Assembly: GCF_900176115.1 (NCBI RefSeq)
Contig: NZ_FWWR01000009.1
Coordinates: 434,001-498,000, forward strand
Length of the DNA: 64,000 bases
Source: Peptoniphilus asaccharolyticus DSM 20463
GTDB lineage: Bacteria; Bacillota; Clostridia; Tissierellales; Peptoniphilaceae
Direction: 5' to 3'
In this document: positions 45,411-54,682 of the stretch, one piece after another
How positions within the stretch are numbered: position 1 is the first letter of the stretch
Layout of the letters: each line of letters opens with the position of its first letter
The notes under the pieces: model-generated
Databases searched by the model: none
Seen by the model: the letters and a program-made list of their open reading frames with translations, nothing else
Told to the model about the DNA's origin: nothing
Position numbers and translations under genes: made by a program

Positions 45411-45439
45411 AGTATAACAGAATAGAACATATATTTCAA
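45411..45439 (-). promoter_or_regulatory. lexA promoter with candidate LexA operator
   Basis: Minus strand: TTGAAA (45434-45439), 17 bp, TATACT (45411-45416) with an upstream TGn extension. GAACATATATTTC (plus strand, 45425-45437) lies in the spacer. Confidence 0.7.
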
Positions 45440-45457
45440 ACAAACGTTTAAAAAGAC

Positions 45458-45486
45458 TTGACAAAAAACAAATGTTCTAATAGAAT
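45458..45486 (+). promoter_or_regulatory. Promoter of the yneA-like gene
   Basis: TTGACA (45458-45463), 17 bp, TAGAAT (45481-45486): the best-scoring promoter in the window. AACAAATGTTC (45467-45477), a LexA-box-like sequence, lies in the spacer. Confidence 0.75.
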
Positions 45487-45493
45487 CTAATAA

Positions 45494-45532
45494 GAACAAA
45501 CATTCCGAACATAGATTCAGAACATATATTTG
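45494..45532 (+). promoter_or_regulatory. Three tandem 13-bp LexA-like operators
   Basis: GAACAAACATTCC (45494), GAACATAGATTCA (45507) and GAACATATATTTG (45520), exactly 13 bp apart, lie between the start site and the ribosome site. They resemble the Firmicute LexA box (GAAC-N4-GTTC) with a weakened right half. Confidence 0.6.
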
Positions 45533-45543
45533 CGAGGTGGAAT

Positions 45544-45837
45544 ATGAAACGTAATTTAAGATTGAACAAAGTTAGGGCAATCACTTTTATTGCTATGATG
45601 TTTTTATTTACAACAGGATTAAAGATAGAAAATTTGGAAGGTTTTAAACTGAAAAGACCTAAAGCTGAAGAAGTAGTTTATCACTATGTGAGTGAGAACG
45701 AAACTATATGGAATATAGCAGATAAGTACAACAATGGAATAGATAAAAGAGATTACGTGGACCAAATAATAAAGTTAAATAATAATTCATCTACCATTAT
45801 GCAAGGTGAAATTATTTCTATACCTATTTACAGATGA
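45544..45837 (+). CDS. YneA-like LysM protein, probable SOS cell-division inhibitor
   Basis: 97 residues: basic N terminus, one membrane segment (about residues 11-27, VRAITFIAMMFLFTTGL) and a C-terminal LysM domain (about 46-95, YHYVSENETIWNIADKY...GEIISIPIYR). Size, layout and its position divergent from lexA match B. subtilis YneA, which delays division during the SOS response. Sequence identity with YneA cannot be measured here. The operator array upstream supports LexA control. GAGGTGG precedes the ATG, and a strong terminator makes it a single-gene unit. Confidence 0.75.
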   Translation: MKRNLRLNKVRAITFIAMMFLFTTGLKIENLEGFKLKRPKAEEVVYHYVSENETIWNIADKYNNGIDKRDYVDQIIKLNNNSSTIMQGEIISIPIYR

Positions 45838-45851
45838 AATTATGATAAACA

Positions 45852-45895
45852 AAAACCCCTTATTCAGAATTAAGAAAAGAATAAGGGGTTTTTAT
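45852..45895 (+). terminator. Terminator of the yneA-like gene
   Basis: AAAACCCCTTATTC (45852-45865) and GAATAAGGGGTTTT (45879-45892) form a 14-bp stem followed by T's. Confidence 0.9.
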
Positions 45896-45956
45896 ATGCT
45901 TTAATATCAATCATTTGAACAGGAAGTATAGGTTTACTTTAAAAGAGAGAAAAATA

Positions 45957-45988
45957 TTTAGTCACAAAATAATAATTTTGTGACTAAA
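45957..45988 (-). terminator. Terminator of the xerC-like gene
   Basis: Perfect 14-bp stem TTTAGTCACAAAAT/ATTTTGTGACTAAA with an AATA loop, followed on the minus strand by TATTTTT. Confidence 0.85.
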
Positions 45989-46006
45989 ATGTTATTGTTT
46001 AATTAA

Positions 46007-46990
46007 TCATTTGTCTTTTTTGTCATTTTCATTGTTTTGATTGTAGTTTATATTAGACAATGGATTGTTTTCGATAGTCTCTTTTAGAGCTTTATTATTT
46101 ACATGAGTATATATCTGTGTTGTACTAACTGATTCGTGACCAAGTATTTCTTGTAGACTTCTTATGTCAGCTGAACCGTATTGATACATGAGTGTCGCTG
46201 CAGTATGTCTTAGTTTATGGACTGTATACTTACTTGTATCTAATCCAGAATTTTTAATATGCTTTTCAACCATGTGCTGTATTGATCGATTATTCATCCT
46301 ATTGTTTCTCATACTTAAAAATAGAGCTTCGTCATCTACATCAGGTCTAAATTTTAAATATTCATCTAATGCATCTCGACACGCATTATTTAAGAAGATT
46401 TCACGCTGTTTACGGCCTTTTCCAGTCACACGCAGTATATTAGTCTTAATGTCATCTAAATTCAAACTGGATAGCTCTGAGAGCCTCATTCCACAATTTA
46501 AAAATAAAGTTACTATAGCATAGTCCCTAGACTTATATTTTGGCTGTTGGTTTGAGTTAGATATCTCTTTTAGTATGGACATTGCCTCATCTAAATCTAA
46601 ATATACAGGAAGAGAACGCTCGATTTTAGGGCTATCAATATCTTCAGCTGGGTTATATTCGATTAAATCAACTTTAGTGCTTAGATATTTAAAAAATGTT
46701 CTTATAGAAGATAATTTTCTATTTTTAGTACGATTAGAATTTTTCATCTTTCTATCTAAAAATGAAGTGAAAGAATAGATATCTTCTTTTTTTATGCTTT
46801 TTATTAAATCCAAGTCAACTAAGTCTATATCAATATCTTTAAAATCGATATCTTCTACAATACCTCTTCTAATGAGAATAAATCTCATAAAAGTTCTCAA
46901 ATCATAATAATATTCTTTAATTGTATTTTCAGATGCACCTTTTGAACTCGATAGAAATCCTAAGAAATCATCTATTAAATTATTAATCAT
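46007..46990 (-). CDS. Tyrosine recombinase, XerC/XerD type
   Basis: Probably resolves chromosome dimers at dif; 327 residues. N-terminal SAM-like core-binding domain (about 1-105) and catalytic domain with NCGMRLSEL (Arg, about 166), VTGKGRKQR (Lys), VHKLRHTAATLM (His-X2-Arg, about 257), LGHESVSTTQIYTHV (His and catalytic Tyr, about 283-294). The C-terminal tail is Asn- and Lys-rich. It has its own terminator and no phage genes nearby, so a housekeeping role is favoured over an integrase. Whether it is XerC or XerD cannot be told, and no dif site was recognised. Confidence 0.88.
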   Translation of the reverse strand: MINNLIDDFLGFLSSSKGASENTIKEYYYDLRTFMRFILIRRGIVEDIDFKDIDIDLVDLDLIKSIKKEDIYSFTSFLDRKMKNSNRTKNRKLSSIRTFFKYLSTKVDLIEYNPAEDIDSPKIERSLPVYLDLDEAMSILKEISNSNQQPKYKSRDYAIVTLFLNCGMRLSELSSLNLDDIKTNILRVTGKGRKQREIFLNNACRDALDEYLKFRPDVDDEALFLSMRNNRMNNRSIQHMVEKHIKNSGLDTSKYTVHKLRHTAATLMYQYGSADIRSLQEILGHESVSTTQIYTHVNNKALKETIENNPLSNINYNQNNENDKKDK

Positions 46991-47027
46991 TTGTATTCTC
47001 CCAACGTATTATATTAATTATAATAAC

Positions 47028-47052
47028 AAAAAAACCCGCCTTATGGCAGGTT
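47028..47052 (-). terminator. rny terminator
   Basis: AACCCGCC (47033-47040) pairs with GGCAGGTT (47045-47052, one mismatch) around TTAT; on the minus strand seven T's follow. Confidence 0.8.
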
Positions 47053-47071
47053 TTATTAACTTATTTAGAAT

Positions 47072-48607
47072 TTATTTAGCATATTCAATAGCTTTTGTTT
47101 CACGTATTACATTGACTTTAATTTGTCCTGGGAAATCTAATTGAGCTTCAATTTCTTTAACAATTTTTCTAGCTAATAAAGTGACTTCGGCTTCACTTAC
47201 AATCTCTGGCTTAACTATTATTCTAACTTCCCTACCTGCTTGAATTGCATAAGATTTTTCTATTCCTTCAAAAGAAGTTGCAATTTCTTCAAGTTTTTCA
47301 AGACGTTTGATATAAGATTCTACAGTTTCACGTCTTGCTCCAGGTCTAGCAGCTGAAATAGCATCTGCAGCAGTAGCTAGTACAGCTTCAACGTATTTGA
47401 ATTCAACATCCCCGTGATGAGCTTGTATACAGTTTATAACAACATCAGGTTCATTGTATTTACGAGCAATTTCAATACCTAAGTCAACGTGTGGAGCTTC
47501 AACATCATGGTCGATACTCTTTCCAATATCATGAAGTAAACCACCTCTTTTAGCAAGTTTTACATCTGCTCCAATTTCTTGAGCTAATATACCGGCTATG
47601 TTAGCAACTTCAACAGCATGCTTTAACATATTTTGGCCATAACTTGTTCTAAATTTAAGTCTACCAAGGTATTTTATGATTTCAGGATGTAATCCATGAA
47701 CACCAGCATCATAAGCTGCTTGTTCTCCAGATTCTTTAATCATAATGTCAACTTCATTTTTTGCTTTTTCAACACTCTCTTCAATCTTAGTAGGATGAAT
47801 TCTACCATCTTGTACTAATTTTTCAAGAGCTATTCTAGCAATCTCACGTCTTACAGGATCAAAGCATGATAGAACTACAGCTTCAGGAGTATCGTCGATA
47901 ATTAAATCAACGCCAGTCAAAGACTCTATACTTCTTATATTACGTCCTTCACGTCCGATAATTCTACCTTTCATTTCATCATTAGGTAATTGCACTACAG
48001 AAACAGTCGCCTCTGCAACTTGGTCTGCAGCTATTCTTTGAATTGCTTGAGCTATTACGTTTTGTGCGTATTTATTGCTTTCTTCTTTAATTCTTAGTTC
48101 GTTTTCTTTAATTATAAGTGCAGATTCTTGAGTGATTTCTCTTTCTAACTGATTTAATAGTATTGATTTACCTTCTTCAGCTGTCAAACCAGCAACTTTT
48201 TGTAACTCTTCTTCTCTTTTTAAAACTAACTCTTCAGCTTTTTCGACTTTAATCTTAGCATCTTCAAGTCTAGAGTTTAATTTATCTTCTTTTTTCTCCA
48301 AAGACTGAGCTCTTTTTTCAACGGCCTCTTCTCTGTTTAGAATTCTAGTTTCTAACTTTTGAAGTTCATTTCTACGAGTTTTATATTCATACTCATTGTT
48401 TGATCTCAGTTTGTGTATTTCGTCTTTTGCTTCTAGAAGAAGTTCGCGTTTTTTAGCTTCAGCATTGTGTTCAGCTTCTGTGACAATTTTAACAGCAAGT
48501 TCTTCAGCTGTTTTTGTCTTTCCTTCAGCTATATATTTTCTAATACCGTAGCCTATTGCACAACCAAAAATTAGAGATATTATAATAAAAATAATATTTT
48601 GTAGCAT
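47072..48607 (-). CDS. rny: Ribonuclease Y
   Basis: Membrane-anchored endoribonuclease that starts mRNA decay. ATG 48607 is chosen ([16 protein letters not shown]) because AAGGAGG lies 7 bp upstream, giving 511 residues. N-terminal transmembrane helix, long coiled coil (about 30-190), KH domain with [15 protein letters not shown] (about 215-230) and HD domain with [19 protein letters not shown] (about 360). Normally rny directly follows recA in Firmicutes; here four genes lie between. It has its own promoter. Confidence 0.95.
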   Translation of the reverse strand: MLQNIIFIIISLIFGCAIGYGIRKYIAEGKTKTAEELAVKIVTEAEHNAEAKKRELLLEAKDEIHKLRSNNEYEYKTRRNELQKLETRILNREEAVEKRAQSLEKKEDKLNSRLEDAKIKVEKAEELVLKREEELQKVAGLTAEEGKSILLNQLEREITQESALIIKENELRIKEESNKYAQNVIAQAIQRIAADQVAEATVSVVQLPNDEMKGRIIGREGRNIRSIESLTGVDLIIDDTPEAVVLSCFDPVRREIARIALEKLVQDGRIHPTKIEESVEKAKNEVDIMIKESGEQAAYDAGVHGLHPEIIKYLGRLKFRTSYGQNMLKHAVEVANIAGILAQEIGADVKLAKRGGLLHDIGKSIDHDVEAPHVDLGIEIARKYNEPDVVINCIQAHHGDVEFKYVEAVLATAADAISAARPGARRETVESYIKRLEKLEEIATSFEGIEKSYAIQAGREVRIIVKPEIVSEAEVTLLARKIVKEIEAQLDFPGQIKVNVIRETKAIEYAK

Positions 48608-48681
48608 TACACACCTCCTTATTAAATTTTCAAGTTCCAAATTTCAAATTAATTTCTAAATAAATACTTGAGTACCCTACA

Positions 48682-48710
48682 ATTTTATATCTATTTCGAG
48701 TAATAGTCAA
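48682..48710 (-). promoter_or_regulatory. Promoter of rny
   Basis: Minus strand: TTGACT (48705-48710), 17 bp, TAAAAT (48682-48687), directly after the stop of the Rad50 C-lobe gene. Confidence 0.6.
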
Positions 48711-48716
48711 GATAGG

Positions 48717-49367
48717 CTAATTTTCATTTTCAATAGGACTTACTTTAGAAACCGAGTTCTTCTGCTCAACTAAGAATGATTTATCACATATCTCAGATAA
48801 ATATTTATTGTGAGTTACCATTATAATTTGTCTATGAAACATTGTTGAAGATCGTCTTAAGAACTCACCTAAATTGAATACATATTCTTCGCTGACATGT
48901 TTGCCGGGTTCGTCTAAAATTAATGGGCCTTCAATTTTTGGATTGTAGATTTCTATCATAGCTATTCTAAGTGCAATAGATATGATGTCAACTATACCTC
49001 CACCACGGGAAGTCTCGGGTTGAGTTTTAACTGTGTATCCATCATAGTTTGACACAACGTAAAAATCTGCACCTGTTATCTTTCCATCATTTAACTCAAT
49101 AACAAACTCTACATCAGTTTCAAATATAAAGCTTAGGCAGCTACTAACTAAACTTTCTACTTGTGTTTTAGCTTGCTCACGTCCGTATTCACTAGCCATG
49201 TTAAGTAGTATTTCTACTTGAGAAAGTATGGTCTCATCTTTTTTTAGATTTTCTATTTTTTCCAATTGAGAATCTAAATTTTTTTGGACTATATCTCTAC
49301 GACCTTTTTGAACATTTAGCTTGGCTTCTAAATCTTCTATTTTTTTATTTAGAGTATTGATATCCAT
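48717..49367 (-). CDS. Rad50/SbcC-like ATPase, C-terminal lobe as a separate protein
   Basis: 216 residues. A coiled coil (about 1-55) leads into the C-terminal half of an SMC/Rad50 ATPase: the ABC signature TSRGGGIVDIISIALRIA (about 119-136), Walker B GPLILDEPGKHVS (about 147-159) and the switch histidine in IIMVTHNKYL (about 181-190). There is no Walker A, so it needs the partner N-lobe encoded upstream to build an ATP site. It starts 1 bp after the stop of the 77-residue gene, so coupling is likely. It is not a decayed fragment: it has a clean start, stop and all motifs. Confidence 0.8.
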   Translation of the reverse strand: MDINTLNKKIEDLEAKLNVQKGRRDIVQKNLDSQLEKIENLKKDETILSQVEILLNMASEYGREQAKTQVESLVSSCLSFIFETDVEFVIELNDGKITGADFYVVSNYDGYTVKTQPETSRGGGIVDIISIALRIAMIEIYNPKIEGPLILDEPGKHVSEEYVFNLGEFLRRSSTMFHRQIIMVTHNKYLSEICDKSFLVEQKNSVSKVSPIENEN

Positions 49368-49368
49368 C

Positions 49369-49602
49369 TTAAATCTCCGGCATATTGTCGGTTATTTCTT
49401 TAAAAAGCAAATCGATTTTGCTTTGAAGTTCATTTATAGTTAAATCTAACTCTTCCGGTTTTATATTGAGCTCATCAAGCTCTTTATTTAATAATTCTTG
49501 TTGAACCTTTAAGCTTTCCAATCGACCTTCTGCTTTATTTTTTAATTCTTTTCTGCGTTCTATTTCTTTCTTTAAATAAGAAAGTTTGTCTTCATAGTTC
49601 AT
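49369..49602 (-). CDS. 77-residue coiled-coil protein of the split Rad50 module
   Basis: Almost entirely charged heptad-like helix (YLKKEIERRKELKNKAEGRLESLKVQQELLNKELDELN, residues 9-46, then INELQSKIDLLFKEI), with no Cys and no membrane segment. Its ATG overlaps the stop of the Rad50 N-lobe gene (ATGA) and its stop is 1 bp before the C-lobe gene. It could be part of the return coil of a divided Rad50, or a linker holding the two lobes. This is inference from position and composition. Confidence 0.65.
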   Translation of the reverse strand: MNYEDKLSYLKKEIERRKELKNKAEGRLESLKVQQELLNKELDELNIKPEELDLTINELQSKIDLLFKEITDNMPEI

Positions 49603-50900
49603 ATTTCACCTCGTATATGTTCTGCTATATTAGAACTATCAATTTTACTATGACATAAAGGACAATATCCCAATTCAACAAAAATATTTTCATATTCCTC
49701 AGTCAATTTTAAAATATCTTCTTCTTCATTTTTTACTTCTCTATCTATAGCACCAATATTCGAATTTATAGCATTGAAATTTTTGTTAATGTTCAATAAT
49801 TTTGAGTATATTTCTAAGTTTTTTGATAATTCAAATAAGTGTGAACTAGTAATTTCGATATTTTCAAATAATTTTAAATAATCAATACCTTTACTAATTC
49901 TTTCGGCATTTGTTTTAAGAGTAGTATTTAATGAGTTTAAAAAACTCAATTCTTCTATATTTTGAGTTAAACTTAAAAATTTGTCATGTAGTTCATCTAA
50001 ATTTTTTAAGTTTATAATTTGATTTTCAGATACCTTAATATCTTCGTTGTTATTCGAGATATTATTAGATAGTTTTGAATAATATTTTATCTTATCTACA
50101 TAACTAGACAGAGCTATGAGTTTATTTTCAAGTTCATTTAAATTAGAATATTTTTGAAGGACTTGTTTTGTTAAAATTATTTCTTCATCTATATTTTTTA
50201 GAGAATTTGATAGTTGTTTTAAATTTTCAACTTTAGAACTATAGTTTTCAATCTTATCTCGACAATCTTTTATAAAATTAATCTTTTTTTCTTCATCAAC
50301 TAAATAATCAAATCCTTTTAAATCATCTAATAATAATTCTTTGTCGAATTCAGCTTCTTTTAATTTTTTGGAGTTATTCTTATTGTCCTTGATTACATCT
50401 CTAAGTGCATCGTCTATAAAATTTACACCAATTAATCTTCCGATAGCACTCGCTCTCACAGAGGCTGATTCAGTCAACAAAAATGGTCCATCTAATTGTT
50501 CTGCTATATTTATGCCATTTTTCACACTTGAACCCAACTCTACTTTTTGAATGTTAATTTCTTGAATTATCTCAAAAGGAACTGTTCTATTGAATTTTTC
50601 CAAAACAATTTCTTCACCGGTGGATTTGATTAGAATGTATTTATTCTCTTTACTGCTCCACAATCTTGTAACTACAGCTCCAGTATTAAACTCTATTCTA
50701 ACACTCATTTCTTTAGCACCGTGTCTAATTAAGCTTCCTGGAGGTGGATCATTGTAGAAGACCCATTTTATAGCTCTTAAAATAGCAGTTTTACCACTAT
50801 CTGATCTACCGACTATAACATTTAATCCTCTGTGAAAATCTAGTTTTGTATCTTCATGAGACTGAAAATTTTTAATTTCTATAGAATTTATATAAATCAA
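49599..50900 (-). CDS. Rad50/SbcC-like ATPase, N-terminal lobe ending in a zinc hook
   Basis: 433 residues, TTG start overlapping the upstream nuclease gene by 4 bp. N-terminal AAA domain: INSIEIKNFQSHEDTKLDF, Walker A GRSDSGKT (31-38), TRLWSSKENKY, and a Q-loop-like LDGPFLL region about 137. Coiled coil spans about 165-405. The protein ends with a zinc-hook motif, CPLC (Cys413, Cys416), 17 residues from the C terminus. In ordinary Rad50/SbcC the hook is mid-chain and a return coil leads to Walker B; here Walker B is encoded by a separate gene. Likely partner of the nuclease in double-strand-break processing. Confidence 0.82.
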   Translation of the reverse strand: MIYINSIEIKNFQSHEDTKLDFHRGLNVIVGRSDSGKTAILRAIKWVFYNDPPPGSLIRHGAKEMSVRIEFNTGAVVTRLWSSKENKYILIKSTGEEIVLEKFNRTVPFEIIQEINIQKVELGSSVKNGINIAEQLDGPFLLTESASVRASAIGRLIGVNFIDDALRDVIKDNKNNSKKLKEAEFDKELLLDDLKGFDYLVDEEKKINFIKDCRDKIENYSSKVENLKQLSNSLKNIDEEIILTKQVLQKYSNLNELENKLIALSSYVDKIKYYSKLSNNISNNNEDIKVSENQIINLKNLDELHDKFLSLTQNIEELSFLNSLNTTLKTNAERISKGIDYLKLFENIEITSSHLFELSKNLEIYSKLLNINKNFNAINSNIGAIDREVKNEEEDILKLTEEYENIFVELGYCPLCHSKIDSSNIAEHIRGEI

Positions 50901-51868
50901 TTGTAATCAGCTCCTTCAATTTGTTTTGATTCGACACGTCTTATAGCTTCATCTCTGACTTCTTTTGATATATTTTCGTTTTTAGCTATATCAACCAATA
51001 TATCAAATACATCAAAGCTACGTAAATTAGATGACGATTCAATAGTTGATTTAAAATCATTAAACTGCTGTGTTTTGAACTTATGGTGTTCAATTTCACT
51101 CCTGTCTAATACCTCTTCAGCTGGAAGAGCAGTTTTTAAGTTTATTTCTCTAACATTTATTTCATCAGTTAGTTCTAAAATAACAATTTTAGGTTTTCTT
51201 TTAAATTCACTTAGAGAGTTTGAAATTCTAACTATAGAACCTGGGTTGATAAAGTACTTGCCGTCTACATTTAAAGTTTTAAAACCATAATGAATATGCC
51301 CACCAAAAGTCACATCTGCAACAGTATCGGTGATATCTGAAATAAGTGTGTGAGGTATCATTTCAGGAGGCTTTTTGTCTATTAGGAAACCATGAGTTAA
51401 ATGGATTGCATAATCAGCATTACCCTTGTCTCTTACAATATAACCTTCCCTATTATGAGGGTTATCCATGTCTATAGTATAAGGGAAAGACGTCAGTTGA
51501 ACAGTGACGTCTTTCTTTAAAATTACTTTATCAGTTATCATTTTTATGACTCCCAAACTATCTAAAAGCCCAAACATAGTTCTATGAACTGTTGAGGGAT
51601 TATGTCCAAAAATATCATGGTTGCCACTAACTATATAGATAGGTGCTTTGAATTTTTGAAAAATTTGTGAGAAGTCTGTTACCAAAGATATAGGTGTGTC
51701 AGGTCTATCAAAAAGATCTCCACCGTGTAAAATGTAATCTACATCTTCTTCTAAGCTTATTTCAAGTATCTCATTCATTTTGTTTTTTAAAGTTTGGTAA
51801 AAGTCATCAGTCCTATTTTTAGGATTAGTAACTCTCAAATGAGAATCTGTAAAATATAATAGTTTCAT
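50897..51868 (-). CDS. Mre11/SbcD-like metallophosphoesterase
   Basis: 323 residues from ATG 51868, 1 bp after the recA stop. Calcineurin-like motifs in order: FTDSHLRV (Asp, His; residues 6-13), HGGDLFDRPD (about 48-57), VSGNHDIFGH (about 81-90), THGF and FGGHIHYG (about 190-197). These are the five phosphoesterase motifs of Mre11/SbcD nucleases. The C-terminal region (about 240-323) may bind the ATPase coils. It overlaps the Rad50 N-lobe gene by 4 bp. DNA end or hairpin processing is expected from the family, not shown here. Confidence 0.85.
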   Translation of the reverse strand: MKLLYFTDSHLRVTNPKNRTDDFYQTLKNKMNEILEISLEEDVDYILHGGDLFDRPDTPISLVTDFSQIFQKFKAPIYIVSGNHDIFGHNPSTVHRTMFGLLDSLGVIKMITDKVILKKDVTVQLTSFPYTIDMDNPHNREGYIVRDKGNADYAIHLTHGFLIDKKPPEMIPHTLISDITDTVADVTFGGHIHYGFKTLNVDGKYFINPGSIVRISNSLSEFKRKPKIVILELTDEINVREINLKTALPAEEVLDRSEIEHHKFKTQQFNDFKSTIESSSNLRSFDVFDILVDIAKNENISKEVRDEAIRRVESKQIEGADYN

Positions 51869-51869
51869 T

Positions 51870-52913
51870 TTATTCAGAATCCATACTATCTTTTTCTTCA
51901 ACTACTGGTGGGACTAAATCATCTGTAGGAAGATTTAGAGCTTGACGAATCTTCTTATCTATTTCAAATGCAAGTTCTGGATTTTGTTCTAAGAATTCTT
52001 TTGAATTCTCTCTTCCTTGTCCAAGTTTTTGATCTTCATAACTATACCATGCTCCACTTCTGACAATTACATCAGATAATACACCCATGTCTATAGTTGT
52101 TCCTGATTTAGAAATTCCCTTTCCATACATGATGTCAAATTCTGCTACTTTATGAGGAGGGGCTACTTTATTTTTAACAACCTTAACTTTAACACGGTTG
52201 CCTATCATTTCATCACCCTTCTTTAAAGTGTCAGTTCTTCTTATGTCCATTCTTATAGATGCATAGAACTTAAGCGCTCTACCACCTGTTGTGGTTTCAG
52301 GATTACCGAACATAACTCCGATTTTCTCTCTAAGCTGATTTATAAATATAACAGATGACTTAGACTTATTTATTGCACCGGTTAATTTTCTAAGCGCTTG
52401 TGACATAAGTCTAGCTTGTAAACCCATGTGTGAGTCTCCCATTTCACCTTCTATTTCAGCTTTTGGAACAAGGGCTGCAACAGAGTCTACAACTATTAAA
52501 TCAACAGCGTTAGATCTAACTAATGCTTCAGTAATTTCTAAAGCTTGTTCTCCTGTATCAGGTTGTGAGATTATTAAATTTTCTATATCTACTCCTAAAT
52601 TTTTAGCATAAACAGGATCTAAAGCATGCTCAGCATCTATAAAAGCTGCTATTCCATCCATCTTTTGAGCTTCAGCTAGCATGTGTAGAGCCAAAGTTGT
52701 TTTACCTGATGATTCAGGACCATATATCTCTATAATTCTTCCTCTAGGAATACCACCTACGCCTAGGGCATAGTCTAAAGTAAGCGAACCAGTAGGTATA
52801 GCTTCAATTTCTAACTTACTATCGGCACCTAATTTCATTATAGAGCCTTTACCGTATGCCTTCTCTATCCTAGATATAGTATTTTCTAAGGATACTTTTC
52901 TTTGATCGTCCAT
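51870..52913 (-). CDS. recA: Recombinase RecA
   Basis: ATP-dependent strand-exchange protein and co-protease for LexA cleavage. 347 residues. Walker [11 protein letters not shown] (about 65-74), [74 protein letters not shown]. The acidic C terminus ([10 protein letters not shown]) is typical. GGGGGT lies before the ATG. It is 2 bp after cinA; the nuclease/ATPase genes follow without a terminator, so they probably share its transcript. Confidence 0.97.
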   Translation of the reverse strand: MDDQRKVSLENTISRIEKAYGKGSIMKLGADSKLEIEAIPTGSLTLDYALGVGGIPRGRIIEIYGPESSGKTTLALHMLAEAQKMDGIAAFIDAEHALDPVYAKNLGVDIENLIISQPDTGEQALEITEALVRSNAVDLIVVDSVAALVPKAEIEGEMGDSHMGLQARLMSQALRKLTGAINKSKSSVIFINQLREKIGVMFGNPETTTGGRALKFYASIRMDIRRTDTLKKGDEMIGNRVKVKVVKNKVAPPHKVAEFDIMYGKGISKSGTTIDMGVLSDVIVRSGAWYSYEDQKLGQGRENSKEFLEQNPELAFEIDKKIRQALNLPTDDLVPPVVEEKDSMDSE

Positions 52914-52915
52914 AA

Positions 52916-54139
52916 TTACCCCCTTAACATTAAAATTAAATCTAATATAGCTGTATCACAAACTCTTTTTTGTATGTCGTTTCTGCTACCTCTAAATTTA
53001 TTTTCTACAATTTTATAATTATCTTCACCAAAATAGTAACATATATAACATAATCCAACTTCTTTTTCACTAGGATTAGGCCCAGCTTCACCAGTTGTTG
53101 AAACACATATATCAGCATTACTTATTTGTTTTAATCCTTTAGCCATTTCATAAGCAGTTTCTCTACTAACAGCACCAAATGATTCTAAAGTTTCAGGTTT
53201 AACCCCTAATATTTTTGACTTAGTTTCATTTGAGTAAGTTATATAGGATTCACTCAATACATTGCTAGCTCCAGATATACTTGTTATTTGGCTTGCAAGG
53301 AGTCCTCCTGTGATTGATTCAGAAAAACTTATTTTAATATTTCTTTCTTTTAATAAGTCAACTAATGTTTGATTTAAAGAAATATTCCCCTCTGAATAAA
53401 CTTTTGAACCAAAAGCCTCATATAGTTTATTGGCAATGTAATCTACTTGTTCAATTAAACTATTTCTATCATGTCCTTCTGCAATAATTTTAACTTCTGT
53501 ATCGTAAAATTTAGCAAATGTATTGATGCTTATATTTTCAGTCTCTAAATTCAGTTTTCTAATCCTATCCTCAACAACGGACTCTCCTAATCCTGCGACG
53601 TTTAAAGATCTTATTACAACTTCATTTTCGTCAATTATATAATCAGTTAAATATTCATCTACCATAGGTCTTAGTTCTTTAGGAGGACCTGGCAAGAGAA
53701 ATATTTTTTTGTTTTTATATTCAATACACTCACCAGGAGCCACACCCCATTTATTATCTAATAATGTGGCGTCTTGAATAACCATTGCCTGTTTTAAATT
53801 GTTTTCGGTCATTTTACGATTAGATTGTTCAAACCTACTTAATAACTTTTGGTGTTGGTATTCATCTAATATAATTTTTCGGTCTATTACATTAGCCAAA
53901 GCTTCTTTGGTAACATCATCTGCAGTAGGCCCAAGACCTCCACAAAGGAAAATTATATCTACTTTTTTAAGTTGTTCTTTAATTACATCTTCCATCTCTT
54001 CTAAGTTATCTCTAACAGATATGTGATAGTTTACATGCACTCCCAAATCATTTAACTTGTTAGAAATATACTCAGCATGTGTATTTAAAATTGAACCAAC
54101 TAATATTTCTGTGCCTACAGTGATTATTGATGCTAACAT
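52916..54139 (-). CDS. cinA: CinA: competence/damage-inducible protein, NMN deamidase
   Basis: 407 residues. N-terminal molybdopterin-binding-like domain (about 1-170: [46 protein letters not shown]) with ADP-ribose pyrophosphatase activity in characterised members, and a C-terminal CinA deamidase domain (about 250-405: [43 protein letters not shown]). Gene order pgsA-cinA-recA is conserved in Firmicutes. No ComK- or LexA-type site was seen close to it. Confidence 0.94.
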   Translation of the reverse strand: MLASIITVGTEILVGSILNTHAEYISNKLNDLGVHVNYHISVRDNLEEMEDVIKEQLKKVDIIFLCGGLGPTADDVTKEALANVIDRKIILDEYQHQKLLSRFEQSNRKMTENNLKQAMVIQDATLLDNKWGVAPGECIEYKNKKIFLLPGPPKELRPMVDEYLTDYIIDENEVVIRSLNVAGLGESVVEDRIRKLNLETENISINTFAKFYDTEVKIIAEGHDRNSLIEQVDYIANKLYEAFGSKVYSEGNISLNQTLVDLLKERNIKISFSESITGGLLASQITSISGASNVLSESYITYSNETKSKILGVKPETLESFGAVSRETAYEMAKGLKQISNADICVSTTGEAGPNPSEKEVGLCYICYYFGEDNYKIVENKFRGSRNDIQKRVCDTAILDLILMLRG

Positions 54140-54148
54140 ATTTACCTC

Positions 54149-54682
54149 TTATATATTTTCTAAATCCAATACTTTTTTATTTTTTACAAAATAGTCTATA
54201 CCCGAAATTATAGTAAAAGCTATAGCTACATAAAAAATTATAATTCCAACTTTATATATCATGGTTATATTAGTTAAAAGAATAATCAATGATACAAGTT
54301 GACTAACTGTTTTAATCTTACCCAATGGGCTTGCTGCAATTGTTATATTTTCAGAAGCAGCAATTATTCTAAATCCTGTCACTGCAAATTCTCTTGCAAT
54401 TATTATAATTACACCCCAAGCAGGGATATCCCCTAGTTCAGTTAGACATATCAATGCTGCCGCAACTAATATCTTGTCCGCTAAAGGATCTGCAAATTTA
54501 CCAAAATTAGTAACCAAATTATTTTTTCTAGCTATATATCCATCTAAAAAATCTGTAAAGGATGCTATCGCAAAAATTACAGTAGCAACAATTCTAGAAT
54601 TTTCAAAGTTAAGATACATAAATAGAACAAAAGCAGGTACCATTAGTATTCTTAACATAGTTAATTTGTTTGCTGTATTCAT
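54149..54682 (-). CDS. pgsA: CDP-diacylglycerol--glycerol-3-phosphate 3-phosphatidyltransferase
   Basis: Integral membrane enzyme making phosphatidylglycerolphosphate. 177 residues with about four or five helices. The CDP-alcohol phosphotransferase signature DFLDGYIARKNNLVTNFGKFADPLADK (D-X2-DG-X2-AR-X8-G-X3-D-X3-D, about residues 43-69) is complete. Start overlaps the rimO stop (ATGA). It uses glycerol-3-phosphate from GpsA, encoded elsewhere in the window. Confidence 0.95.
   Translation of the reverse strand: MNTANKLTMLRILMVPAFVLFMYLNFENSRIVATVIFAIASFTDFLDGYIARKNNLVTNFGKFADPLADKILVAAALICLTELGDIPAWGVIIIIAREFAVTGFRIIAASENITIAASPLGKIKTVSQLVSLIILLTNITMIYKVGIIIFYVAIAFTIISGIDYFVKNKKVLDLENI

Noticed and set aside
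45494-45532. CRISPR-like or phage repeat array
   Set aside because: Three 13-bp repeats without spacers, placed in a divergent promoter region next to lexA, fit operators.
46007-46990. Phage or genomic-island integrase
   Set aside because: No attachment repeats, tRNA or phage genes nearby; sequence and setting fit a housekeeping XerC/D recombinase.
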